Below the pieces are notes generated by a model. That model saw nothing but the letters and a program-made list of their open reading frames with translations, ran no database searches and was not told where the DNA came from. From Sessilibacter corallicola (GTDB lineage: Bacteria > Pseudomonadota > Gammaproteobacteria > Pseudomonadales > Cellvibrionaceae), in the NCBI RefSeq assembly GCF_021290925.1, contig NZ_JAJSLX010000005.1, forward strand, positions 62,001-126,000: a DNA stretch of 64,000 nt, in the 5' to 3' direction. A program made the position numbers and the translations under genes. Positions 1 to 10,046 of this stretch are shown here, piece after piece. How positions within the stretch are numbered: the first letter of the stretch is position 1; every line of letters begins with the position of its first letter.

Positions 1-1039
1 CACCGGTAAGTACCAGTGTATTTCCTGTAAAAACGAGCGAGCTAAATGAGCGTAGTTGTCGTTCTCCAACGGGAGAAAACCCAGTTGAATTCTGTCGCAA
101 TAACGCACCGCCTTGACCGGCCAAAATAAGCTTGTTGTCAACGGCAATGGCGTCGTTGATCGTTGCTTCGGTGCTCAGAGAGACAGGCTCCCAACGGTTG
201 TTTAATTCATCGTAACGGAAGCTGTGGCCAACCAAGCCGAAAATATAAAGCGCGTCGGTTTCCACTGCCGAAAAATAGGAGCCGTAGTAAGGTGCTTCTA
301 ACTGCTGCCAAGAATTGCCTTGATCGTCACTGGTGATGATGAGTCCGGCTTCGCCGAGTAACAGTAATCGGCCCGACTTTAACTGGTACACGCGATTGAT
401 GTGTAAACCGTCTGGATTGGGTAAGCGGTGGCCGAGGTAATTCCAACTGTTGCCACCATCTTGGGTTGACAGCAAAATCCCGTAAGCACCCGTAATAAAA
501 CCGGTGTTAGCGTCGGTAAATAAAACGTCTAACAGCGGCGACGTGGGCCCATCTTCTATGGCAAATACCGCGTCATCGAGTGCGTAAGTGAGGTTTTCAA
601 TAACCTCTGGATCCGCATTTTCTGCACTCAGTCGTTCGACTTCTTTTTCTAACGCCGATTTTCTCAGTTGGTTAATTTCTCGTCCGGTCAGATTAACTTG
701 CCAGGTTTCGCCATTGTCAGACGACGATAATACGGCGCCGTCGTGACCGACGGCCCAAGCATTATTGGGGCTAGAAAATTTGATGGCCGTAAGCAGCGTG
801 CTCACGGGAGCGGGCGCCTGGCGCCATTTCTCGCCGTTGTCATCAGAAAGCAGAATTAAGCCTTGTTCACCGACGCTGATCAATCGTGATTGCGATTGCG
901 CAACTGAAAGCAACAGTGACTGCTCGGCGTTTTCACGTACAAGGGCGGATTGTTCTAGGCGATCTGCGGCGTACAAGGAAAAAGGAGCAAGGCAAGCGCT
1001 GACTACCAAAAAAACACGAAATATAAAGTTGTTAAGCAT
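1..1039 (-). CDS. YCF48-like BNR-repeat secreted protein (3' part cut by window edge)
   Basis: The frame is open on the minus strand from an ATG at 1039 to the window edge, about 346 codons with no stop. It opens with a signal peptide ending near LYAADR, then has repeated beta-propeller motifs of the form SDNGxxW and DGGNSW (SDDNGEKW, SSDNGETW, STQDGGNSW, SDDQGNSW). This is the pattern of the YCF48/photosystem-II-stability-like family. In Gammaproteobacteria such proteins are often encoded with DUF1302 and DUF1329 proteins and an RND/MMPL transporter, in clusters linked to lipid or steroid handling. Both DUF genes lie at 6.4-9.7 kb in the same orientation, so this is probably a displaced member of that cluster, with the transporter beyond the edge. 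The ATG at 1041-1043 is out of frame. Function is inferred from context only. Confidence 0.8.
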   Translation of the reverse strand, partial: MLNNFIFRVFLVVSACLAPFSLYAADRLEQSALVRENAEQSLLLSVAQSQSRLISVGEQGLILLSDDNGEKWRQAPAPVSTLLTAIKFSSPNNAWAVGHDGAVLSSSDNGETWQVNLTGREINQLRKSALEKEVERLSAENADPEVIENLTYALDDAVFAIEDGPTSPLLDVLFTDANTGFITGAYGILLSTQDGGNSWNYLGHRLPNPDGLHINRVYQLKSGRLLLLGEAGLIITSDDQGNSWQQLEAPYYGSYFSAVETDALYIFGLVGHSFRYDELNNRWEPVSLSTEATINDAIAVDNKLILAGQGGALLRQNSTGFSPVGERQLRSFSSLVFTGNTLVLTG

Positions 1040-1427
1040 GCATCAACCGCTAGTTATTGTTATTGGGTGGCTGCCTCAAAAGGATGGGCCTGATTGAATT
1101 CCGTTCAATATGACAGCATTGAACAAAGCTCAAGCTTGCGCTATTTGTAGGGAATTGGCCAATAACAAATAGCACCAGTTTTGGTGACAAAATTTTCCAA
1201 AAACCCTTGTGAGACGTGAGTTATAGGGTATCAATAAGGACGAATTTTATAGCTTTTACCGTCACGAGTCATATCGCTAAAGGGTTATGCGATTACGCTG
1301 TTAATTTGATCAAGCGTTACTTGTGTGGGGTTAGAAATGCTCAAAACAATTGCTCAAAATCGGTGGGGCAGTGGCTGGATTTTGATTGTATAAATCTGAA
1401 AATTTAGGCCATATTTCTTCCTTATTT

Positions 1428-1697
1428 TATAGGAGCCTCTGATTAACCTCAAAATTACTCAGCGTGATCTCAAGCGTGCAGTTGCAAGGCGACGTTTGCA
1501 ATTAATGGCCGTAGTCCTTAATAAAAACAGCAACGCTGCAAATGTGCGCTTGAGACACGCCCTTCGGGGCCTGCCAGTTTTTTCCTGCTCTGCGTTGTGC
1601 TTTTTCGATTTAACCCGTTAGACCTTCAAAAACACGCCTTAATCAGAAAAAAACTCCTTGGCCTGAGTGATCTTGAGGTTAGTCAGAGGCTCCTATA
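1428..1697. mobile_element. MITE-like inverted-repeat element, 270 bp
   Basis: The two ends are imperfect inverted repeats of about 36 bp. Both begin TATAGGAGCCTCTGA, followed by TAACCTCAA and ACTCAG, with a few mismatches between the arms. There is no coding frame inside. The ends begin and finish with TATA, which fits a TA target duplication of the IS630/mariner kind (inference). The outer 15 bp recur once at 39728-39742. No transposase is present in the window. Confidence 0.6.
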
Positions 1698-1873
1698 GCT
1701 ATTATTTTCTCGTCATTAAATAACCCAGCAAGGATTTTTATCCGCTGTGGTTTCTGTCGAGATAAAAGGATTAGTTATCGGCCAGGAAATTTAATGTACC
1801 TTCGCTCGATGATTTTTTCGCTAGATGATTTTATAGGCGATGTTTTGAGATTTAATGCAATCAGTAGTCATTT

Positions 1874-1908
1874 ACTCAGGCACACGGTTGGAGTGCCTGA
1901 GTTTTTTT
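1874..1908 (+). terminator. Orphan plus-strand intrinsic terminator
   Basis: A 10-bp perfect stem (ACTCAGGCAC / GTGCCTGAGT, 1874-1883 and 1893-1902) is followed by a run of seven T on the plus strand. No plus-strand gene precedes it, while fadH approaches on the minus strand, where the hairpin lacks a U-tract. It is either a weak terminator for fadH or the end of an unannotated plus-strand transcript. Confidence 0.6.
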
Positions 1909-1941
1909 CTTGTTGATTGACGCGGTTTAAAAATCAGCGCG

Positions 1942-3981
<2,040 letters not shown>

Positions 3982-4123
3982 TCAGGCAAGCCAGGCTTGG
4001 TCTATTGCAGGCAAAACTCGGTAAATGCTTTTGATTCATCGCGTTGTTATTGTTGTTTGCGATCGCTTGATTGATCGTTTTGCCGCAACTTAAGTGAATT
4101 ATTGTTATCCGCTTTATAATCGA

Positions 4124-4165
4124 TCTTGACAGTGTCAAGATAGTGGCTAATTTTGACGCTGTCAA
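4124..4165. promoter_or_regulatory. Paired TetR operators overlapping divergent promoters
   Basis: There are two 13-bp palindromes, TTGACAGTGTCAA (4126-4138; the symmetry extends to 4124-4140) and TTGACGCTGTCAA (4153-4165), with centres 27 bp apart in the fadH-tetR gap. TTGACA at 4126-4131 with TAATTT at 4148-4153 (16-bp spacer) could be the tetR promoter. On the minus strand TTGACA (4165-4160) with TATCTT (4142-4137, 17-bp spacer) could be the fadH promoter. Each operator would then supply the -35 box of one promoter. The palindromes are seen directly; the promoter assignment is inference. Confidence 0.7.
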
Positions 4166-4187
4166 GATCGAATGCTAGATTGCCAGG

Positions 4188-4796
4188 ATGAGTACTGAAA
4201 CCAAACCCTACCACCACGGCGATCTGCGCCAGACCTTGCTAGACGTGGCTACCGACATCATCGCCGAAGGCGGTGTAGAGAGCTTATCGATACGCAAATT
4301 GGCAGAACGGGCGAGTGTCTCTCGCACCGCGCCATACCATCATTTCAAAGACAAAAACGCGCTTTTGTGTGCGATAGCGGAACAGGGTTTTCTAAACCAA
4401 AACCGGTTGGTCAGTTTGGCGGTAAAAGAAACCGACGCCCTGTCACCGGCACAAGCCTTTGAACATTACGTTTTGGCGTACTTACGCTTTGCCGAGCAAG
4501 AACAGCAAACCTACGACTTAATGTACGGTCGTGAAATTTGGAAAACCGGCGAAGTCAGTGATTCTTTAAAAGATATCGCCCACAACAGTTTCAAAGTGTG
4601 GTTGCATTGGATTAACGAATTACAAAAACAAGGACTGTTCAATCAACAATTACCTTCGTTAAGAGTAGCGCAAGCGTCTTGGGCATCGCTTCACGGATTG
4701 TGTCGATTATTTATTGATGGTGTTTATGTTAATCGAGAAGAATTTGAAGACATTGCCAAAACCACCGTTCAGCTTTTAATTCATCAACATAAATAA
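4188..4796 (+). CDS. TetR/AcrR-family transcriptional regulator
   Basis: A 202-residue repressor. The N-terminal helix-turn-helix (residues about 8-55) has the typical run SIRKLAERASVSRTAPYHHF and the following K-D-K-xxLL segment. The C-terminal part resembles the WHG-type ligand domain (ASWASLHGLCRLFIDG). It is divergent from fadH across a gap with two perfect palindromes, so autoregulation and control of fadH are likely (inference). The leader is short: an AGG lies just before the ATG at 4188. The ligand is unknown; an acyl-CoA or fatty acid would suit the neighbour. Confidence 0.85.
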   Translation: MSTETKPYHHGDLRQTLLDVATDIIAEGGVESLSIRKLAERASVSRTAPYHHFKDKNALLCAIAEQGFLNQNRLVSLAVKETDALSPAQAFEHYVLAYLRFAEQEQQTYDLMYGREIWKTGEVSDSLKDIAHNSFKVWLHWINELQKQGLFNQQLPSLRVAQASWASLHGLCRLFIDGVYVNREEFEDIAKTTVQLLIHQHK

Positions 4797-4832
4797 CGTT
4801 ACAAGTAACACCAAAAATTCCTTCGTAGATTT

Positions 4833-5471
4833 ATGACCGTTAATCAGTTCGTTAAAAAACTTCGCCGATTACATTTTGAAAATAGTTTTAACCCCTACAG
4901 CCAGCGTTGCGATATTTACGATTATCACAACGCCCCTCAAAAACGTCGCAAGCTATTAAAACAAGTTTTAGACATTGCCAGTGAACAAGGCGTAGATTCA
5001 ATTTGGATTGGTCGCGATCTGGGTTATCGCGGCGGAAGACGAACGGGTCTACCCATGACTGACGATACGCATTTTAAATTAAATTTAAATAAATGGGGAG
5101 TTAACGCAGAACGCACCACCAAAGGCAAAGAAATATCCGAAAGAACCTCAACCATTATTTGGGATCAACTAAAAAAGATTGATGTGCCAGTATTTATTTG
5201 GAACGTATTTCCATTACATCCCCACGAGCCTAATCAACCATTAACCAATCGAGCCCACAATGCAAAAGAGCGCGACGCCGGAATAGAAATTCTTAACGAC
5301 CTAATTAAATTGCTCAAGCCGAAACGATTGATCGCCATTGGTAACGATGCCGAAAATGCATTGAAAAAATTAGAGACTAATGTGCCAGTGATAAAAGTAA
5401 GACACCCAAGTTACGGTGGGCAGAATATTTTTATTGAGCAGGTGAAAGAACTTTATTTGTTGCAAGACTGA
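4833..5471 (+). CDS. Uracil-DNA glycosylase superfamily-like protein
   Basis: A 212-residue protein that looks like a UDG-fold member. It has a nucleotide-pocket-like motif near residues 68-85 (WIGRDLGYRGGRRTGLPMTD), a middle segment IWNVFPLHP, the pattern LIAIGNDA, and a C-terminal RHPSYGG matching the UDG motif HPS. Family 1-5 enzymes use the first motif to activate water and the HPS loop to probe DNA. Here the first motif has a D but no canonical GQDPY, so substrate and activity are uncertain. It follows tetR by 36 bp on the same strand, and its end overlaps the convergent gene 5453-5776 by 19 bp. No strong ribosome-binding site precedes the ATG. Confidence 0.65.
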   Translation: MTVNQFVKKLRRLHFENSFNPYSQRCDIYDYHNAPQKRRKLLKQVLDIASEQGVDSIWIGRDLGYRGGRRTGLPMTDDTHFKLNLNKWGVNAERTTKGKEISERTSTIIWDQLKKIDVPVFIWNVFPLHPHEPNQPLTNRAHNAKERDAGIEILNDLIKLLKPKRLIAIGNDAENALKKLETNVPVIKVRHPSYGGQNIFIEQVKELYLLQD

Positions 5472-5776
5472 CAGTGGGAATTCTCTGATAGAAAACATCC
5501 AAGTTCTATAGAGTTTTCTGCTTTTGATTCTTCATGGCTATGGTGGATATCAAATTCATCATCGTCCCAATTGCCATTTTCATACGTAATAGATTCTAAA
5601 ACACTATCAATGACTATTTTGTGTGATTCTAATAGTTTTCTTAGTTTGGTGATGGCAATGTCTTTATTTTCTGCTGGAACAACACTACGCCCGTAGTAAA
5701 AATCGCTGCCGTCTTGCGGTAATCCACTTTCTGGTGAAACTTTACATTTTGTATCTATAACCCAAAAATCTGTCAT
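5453..5776 (-). CDS. Small acidic hypothetical protein
   Basis: A 107-residue protein I do not recognise. It is acidic, has no signal peptide or membrane segment, and ends with a Cys-rich tail (HCQSCNK). A good ribosome-binding site (GAGAGG) lies 6-8 bp before the ATG, which supports a real gene. It ends inside the last codons of the convergent UDG-like gene and is followed upstream by the divergent exonuclease gene. The three genes at 4.8-6.4 kb look like a small inserted cassette. Confidence 0.6.
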   Translation of the reverse strand: MTDFWVIDTKCKVSPESGLPQDGSDFYYGRSVVPAENKDIAITKLRKLLESHKIVIDSVLESITYENGNWDDDEFDIHHSHEESKAENSIELGCFLSENSHCQSCNK

Positions 5777-5843
5777 TACAACCTCTCAAAGTTGTTATTA
5801 TGCCACTGTATGTAAAATTCAATGTTTTAAGGCGCGACAAGTA

Positions 5844-6359
5844 ATGAGACCTAATTATCATATTATGAAAACAGATATAGGGATTATTGATATCGAAGCC
5901 AGCGGCTTGCATTTTGATTCTTATCCAATCGAAATTGCTATTTTACGCCAAGGCATCTGTAAGTCTTGGTTGATAAAGCCTGAAAAAAACTGGACTTACT
6001 GGTGTGAAACCGCTGAAAGCTTGCACGGGATTAAGCGCCGAGACCTATACGAGAATGGTCTTTCTGTGTGCGATGTAGCGCATCAAATTAATGAATTTTT
6101 GTCTGACTCAGATACTGTTTTATACAGTGATGCTAATCGATGGGATGATGATTGGGTTTCAACATTGTATTTTGCTGCAAAGATTGAACGGAATTTTTAT
6201 GTTGACTCAATATACGATCTTATTGATAAAGAGAAATGGCATGAGTTCGATGCACACAAGGCGTTGTTGGCGGAATCTGGTCGATTTCGGCATCACAGGG
6301 CTGCTGAAGATGTTCGTATGATTAAAGAGACTTTTCTTCATATTACTAAAACAAAATAA
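5844..6359 (+). CDS. DEDD-type 3'-5' exonuclease (RNase T/DnaQ-like fold)
   Basis: A 171-residue single-domain exonuclease-like protein. The three motifs of the DEDD superfamily are present: Exo I DIEASG (Asp/Glu pair), Exo II near DANRWDDDWV, and Exo III HRAAEDV with the His and final Asp. The fold binds two metal ions and removes nucleotides from 3' ends; whether DNA or RNA is cut cannot be told. An alternative start lies eight codons downstream (ATG at 5868). It is followed by a bidirectional terminator at 6382-6413. Confidence 0.75.
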   Translation: MRPNYHIMKTDIGIIDIEASGLHFDSYPIEIAILRQGICKSWLIKPEKNWTYWCETAESLHGIKRRDLYENGLSVCDVAHQINEFLSDSDTVLYSDANRWDDDWVSTLYFAAKIERNFYVDSIYDLIDKEKWHEFDAHKALLAESGRFRHHRAAEDVRMIKETFLHITKTK

Positions 6360-6381
6360 TAAGTCTCTTGTATATTTATAA

Positions 6382-6413
6382 AAAAAGCCATTCTCTCTCA
6401 AGAATGGCTTTTT
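6382..6413. terminator. Bidirectional intrinsic terminator
   Basis: The stem AAAAAGCCATTCT / AGAATGGCTTTTT has A-runs on the left and T-runs on the right. It serves the exonuclease gene (+) and the DUF1329 gene (-), which converge here. Confidence 0.85.
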
Positions 6414-6439
6414 AGATTAAGCGCTATAAAGCTAAACTT

Positions 6440-7783
6440 TTATCTCCCCTTACGACGAATCGCTTGTGGCGTAAAGTCTTTATAGTCAAAGCGTTTTTCA
6501 AAGTCGAAGCCGTTGCCTTCTTCGTTGGTTAAGCTGGCTGCTAAATATCTACCTGATTGTAAATCATAAAGCATTTCTGCGGTTAACCAAGGTACTTTTA
6601 CGTCGCGGTAGGTGAACTGATGTGCTTCGCCAACACGCCATAATTCGCCGCGGCCGTCGTAGTGATCAACAACGGAAATCTGCCAGGTATCTTCGTCAAT
6701 GTAGAAAACACGTTTTGCGTAAATATGGCGTTCGCCTTCTTTCAGTGTTGCTTCTACTTTCCAAACGCGATGCAATTCGTAACGCGTTAATTCTGGATTC
6801 ATATGTCCGGTGTGCAAAATATCTTTGTAACGCACATCTCGGTCAGCTAATTTAAAGCTGTTGTAAGGAATATACAGTTCTTGTTTACCCACTAAATTCC
6901 AGTTGTATTTATCGGGGGCGCCGTTAAATAAATCGGAATTATCTGTGGTGCGTAAACCGTCACTGGCGGTTCCCGGTGCGTCGTAAGCAATTTGTGGTGC
7001 TCGACGTACACGGCGTTGGCCAGAGTTATAAGTCCACGCTTGGCGAGGTTGAGTAACCTGATTCATGGTTTCGTGAATCAATAAGATGTTACCGGTCAAG
7101 CGAGAAGGTGCTTTTACTTCCTGAACAAAGTAGAAAAGAACATTGCTGTCTTTACTCGGGTCGTGACCTTTTTCTAAAAAGCTTGGCCACGATAATTTCT
7201 CATTAATTTTTACCGGCGTGTAACTGCCGTTCGATTGCACAGGAACTTGTACGTAAGTACGTTCCAGTGCGCCGCCACGGTAGCGAGTGAAGTGATTCCA
7301 AATGACTTCAAGACCACTTTCTGGGATCGGAAATGGTACCGCAAGATTAAAATCGACAATTCCGTTGCCATCTTCGGTCAACTGAGTTTTAGTCGCGTTT
7401 TCTTTAATTGCGCTGTAAATATCATCCGGCATGGCTGCACTGCGGTGAGTGGGGTAAACCGGAATTTTAAACGTGTCGGGGTATTTTTGTAGCATGGCAA
7501 TCTGACCTGGTGTCAGATTGTCTTGGTACTGAGTAAAGTTTTCTGCGGTGATGGTAAACAGCGGTTGTTCATCGCCGTAAGGGTTGGTGTAGCGGTCGTT
7601 GGATTGAGACAGTCCGCCGTCCCACGCAGGAATAGTACCGGCTGCATTGCCGGCGCGCTCTGCGCCGACTGGGGTTAATTCATTGCCGAGTCTGGCGGCA
7701 TTTTCTGGTGTCGTCGCAGCAAGACTAAACGATGAAGCCATTAACAATGCTGTGCTCAGCAACAGTTTTTTGGTTGTTATCAT
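6440..7783 (-). CDS. DUF1329 outer-membrane-associated protein
   Basis: A 447-residue exported protein with signal peptide MITTKKLLLSTALLMASSFSLAA. The family hallmarks are present: the N-terminal segment with GNELTPVGAERAGNA and IPAWDGG, the central RRVRRAPQ, and the C-terminal beta-rich region related to lipoprotein-carrier folds. The start is the ATG at 7783, preceded by GGAG; a longer frame runs back into the DUF1302 gene. It lies 28 bp after that gene, so the two form an operon. DUF1302/DUF1329 pairs occur in lipid, steroid or polyester clusters and are thought to move hydrophobic substrates or products through the outer membrane; the exact role is unsettled. A terminator follows at 6382-6413. 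Confidence 0.88.
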   Translation of the reverse strand: MITTKKLLLSTALLMASSFSLAATTPENAARLGNELTPVGAERAGNAAGTIPAWDGGLSQSNDRYTNPYGDEQPLFTITAENFTQYQDNLTPGQIAMLQKYPDTFKIPVYPTHRSAAMPDDIYSAIKENATKTQLTEDGNGIVDFNLAVPFPIPESGLEVIWNHFTRYRGGALERTYVQVPVQSNGSYTPVKINEKLSWPSFLEKGHDPSKDSNVLFYFVQEVKAPSRLTGNILLIHETMNQVTQPRQAWTYNSGQRRVRRAPQIAYDAPGTASDGLRTTDNSDLFNGAPDKYNWNLVGKQELYIPYNSFKLADRDVRYKDILHTGHMNPELTRYELHRVWKVEATLKEGERHIYAKRVFYIDEDTWQISVVDHYDGRGELWRVGEAHQFTYRDVKVPWLTAEMLYDLQSGRYLAASLTNEEGNGFDFEKRFDYKDFTPQAIRRKGR

Positions 7784-7811
7784 AAAATATTCTCCGTTCC
7801 TAAGTTGCTTC

Positions 7812-9716
7812 TTAGAAAGAAACAGATGCGCTGAGTGAAATAAAATCTCGATCTTCCAGGGCATTAAAATCGCCACCGGAATAACTGGTGTACGAAAGCT
7901 GAACTAAATATTTGCTTAAGTATTCACCGGTTAAGCTGACACCCAAAACTTTTTCGTCTTCATTAAATGCAGAGCCAGGCTGTACACCGTAGCCTTCCAA
8001 ACCGTGTCTAAAACTGATTTGCGGTGAAAGGGAAACGCCGGCAAATGCGTTGGGATAATCTAATGCGGCACGTAACACGTAGCCGTAGGAGTCTTCGGTG
8101 ACAAAGCCATCGTTATCGCCTGCAGCGAATCCGAAAGCACCATTGCGACCGAACTTAAAGGCATCAACACTTTCGTCAAAAGAGTGTACGTGAGTCCAGG
8201 CAAATTCACCAATTAATGCCAGACGGCTGGCGCCAAGAACGCGATCGTAGAATTTAATCAAGCTTGACTGTACTTGTGTAACGTCGAATTTTTCAAAGCC
8301 TTGAATGGTTCCGCCAGTTCCGGCCTGTGCAACTAGAGCATCTGCTGCGGCATTACCGGAGCCACCTGAATATTGGTTGAGAATGGCAGCAACTAACAGT
8401 GGGCCATTAATTTGTAGCGGAACGTCTTTTTTGTGACTGACTTCACCGGACCAAGCAACATCGCCAACGTTGGTGTTAAAACTCACGCCGATTAATTCGA
8501 TGTCTTCGGAGTAACTGGTGAAATAGGTGGTGTCGACCAAGGTACCAATAGAAGCAACGGTTGCTGCCTGAACTTGTGCTGGTGTTGGCGCTAACGGATT
8601 ACCACCGAGTGCAATAACGGTTCCGGCAAAGGTATTTAAGAAGGTTCCGGCATCGCTATTGGTATTTACTGCGTTTAGCAGAGGTAAACGACTGTGGTAT
8701 TTAGCGTAATAAAAACCAAATTCGGTGTCGTTTAAATTTTCTGCAAAGTAACGTGCGGCGATACCAAATTGATTTTCATCGTCTGGTTCGCGACGGCCAT
8801 TTTCGTTTCTAACAATAGACGGGTCATAGCCAAGAACCGCTGTAGAAATGGCAGGATCAAAATACTGTTGGTCGGTCAGTGGTAGAGGAATTCGAATGCC
8901 GTCACAGCCTTCGGCGACAAAATCGGTGGTTGAAAAATACGTGCCGCAGCCGTCAATGGCAGTAGGTTCCCACTTAAATTGATAAAAACCTTCTACACTT
9001 AAATTATCGTTAATGCCGAATGAGACAAACGCCATATTTAACGGCAATAAGCCTTCTTTTACTTCGGCGCCAGGCCGTCTAAATGCGCTGACGTCAACCG
9101 GGTTGATGGAATTTAATCCGCCTTGAATAAAAGTACTTTCGCCCCAGTTGATAACTTGGCGGCCCAAACGAATATCTAATGGTCGATCGCCAATATCAAA
9201 ATTGCCGTACCAAAAGGCGTCGAGTAATTCGAAACCTGAAAATTTAGCAAAATTATTGAAGTCGTTATCGCGCAATTCATCGCCAGGTTGATACCCGTTT
9301 GCCAAGTGGCCGTGATCACGCGAGCCGTTTTCTAATTCGTTGTCGTACCAGTATTTTACTCGTACAAAAAGGCCCATGTTTTTGTAGAGTAAATCTAAAT
9401 CGTGGAAGCCTTTTACAATTTCGGAGAAGGTTTCTCCTTGTTCAAAGTTTAAGTTGGCGTCGTCATAACTGCCGGAGCCATTACTGGTTCCGCCGTTAGG
9501 AACGGAGATTAAATTGCTTGACGCATCGTCAAGTCGCCAGCTAGCACCAACGGAAACTTGAGAGGTAATCTGACCTTCAATCTCGCCAAAGGTAAATTCG
9601 TAAGCGTGTGCTTGAGGAAGTAAAAATGCAGTTCCAATGAGGGTTGGAAGTAGCCGACGAGTAAAACTCGGGCTTGGGTTTTTGCTTGATTGCAAAATCC
9701 GTTTTCTTATTGCCAT
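7812..9716 (-). CDS. DUF1302 outer-membrane protein
   Basis: A 634-residue predicted beta-barrel. A positively charged N-terminus leads to a signal peptide ending in PQAHA, then YEFTFGEIEGQITSQVSVGA, typical of DUF1302. The protein is rich in alternating aromatic and polar residues and ends in Phe (LSASVSF), as outer-membrane barrels do. I take the ATG at 9716, which has AGGTGA at a good distance; a GTG at 9725 is in frame but too close to it. It is first in an operon with the DUF1329 gene and divergent from an AraC-type regulator. Probable role: entry or exit of hydrophobic compounds used by the neighbouring acyl-CoA pathway (inference). Confidence 0.88.
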   Translation of the reverse strand: MAIRKRILQSSKNPSPSFTRRLLPTLIGTAFLLPQAHAYEFTFGEIEGQITSQVSVGASWRLDDASSNLISVPNGGTSNGSGSYDDANLNFEQGETFSEIVKGFHDLDLLYKNMGLFVRVKYWYDNELENGSRDHGHLANGYQPGDELRDNDFNNFAKFSGFELLDAFWYGNFDIGDRPLDIRLGRQVINWGESTFIQGGLNSINPVDVSAFRRPGAEVKEGLLPLNMAFVSFGINDNLSVEGFYQFKWEPTAIDGCGTYFSTTDFVAEGCDGIRIPLPLTDQQYFDPAISTAVLGYDPSIVRNENGRREPDDENQFGIAARYFAENLNDTEFGFYYAKYHSRLPLLNAVNTNSDAGTFLNTFAGTVIALGGNPLAPTPAQVQAATVASIGTLVDTTYFTSYSEDIELIGVSFNTNVGDVAWSGEVSHKKDVPLQINGPLLVAAILNQYSGGSGNAAADALVAQAGTGGTIQGFEKFDVTQVQSSLIKFYDRVLGASRLALIGEFAWTHVHSFDESVDAFKFGRNGAFGFAAGDNDGFVTEDSYGYVLRAALDYPNAFAGVSLSPQISFRHGLEGYGVQPGSAFNEDEKVLGVSLTGEYLSKYLVQLSYTSYSGGDFNALEDRDFISLSASVSF

Positions 9717-10046
9717 TTCGTTCACCTAGTTTTTTATTTTTGTCAAAGGTGCTGACTGGCTATTTGATAGCGATAGTCAATATATCAAAAAACTCTGAAA
9801 ATATAAGTCGTTAGAGTAACAATTTCAGGTTTTCTTACGGTGACTATGATCAATTTGCGCAGTCAAACTCTCAATAACATATGTCTCCAAGATTATTAAC
9901 AAATTTGTTCTGTGGGGTTGAAAAAAATATCAAATGAAGCCAAGAATATAAAAATAGTCTCTTTTATGAAATTGCGATGTGAGTTAAACCCGTTATTTTT
10001 ATAACGTTGTACAGAGACCACAGTTAGCTCCTTATGGGTAAACGTT
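9717..10046. promoter_or_regulatory. Divergent control region of DUF1302 operon and araC-type gene
   Basis: A 330-bp A+T-rich gap between two divergent genes. It should hold both promoters and the AraC-family binding sites, but I could not find a clear repeated operator by eye. Confidence 0.4.

Larger units (their letters stand above)
1040..1941. other. Non-coding gap between YCF48-like gene and fadH
   Basis: About 900 bp without a credible gene. It holds the 270-bp inverted-repeat element at 1428-1697 and a strong hairpin with a T-run on the plus strand at 1874-1908. The 63-codon plus-strand frame at 1216-1407 has no clear ribosome-binding site and no recognisable composition, so I do not call it. 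The divergent/upstream signals for the minus-strand YCF48-like gene should lie at 1040-1200, but I see no clear promoter. Confidence 0.6.

Noticed and set aside
765..1097. Plus-strand 110-codon frame
   Set aside because: It lies antisense to the clear YCF48-like coding frame and has no family features.
1216..1407. Plus-strand 63-codon frame
   Set aside because: No ribosome-binding site and no recognisable composition; non-coding gap.
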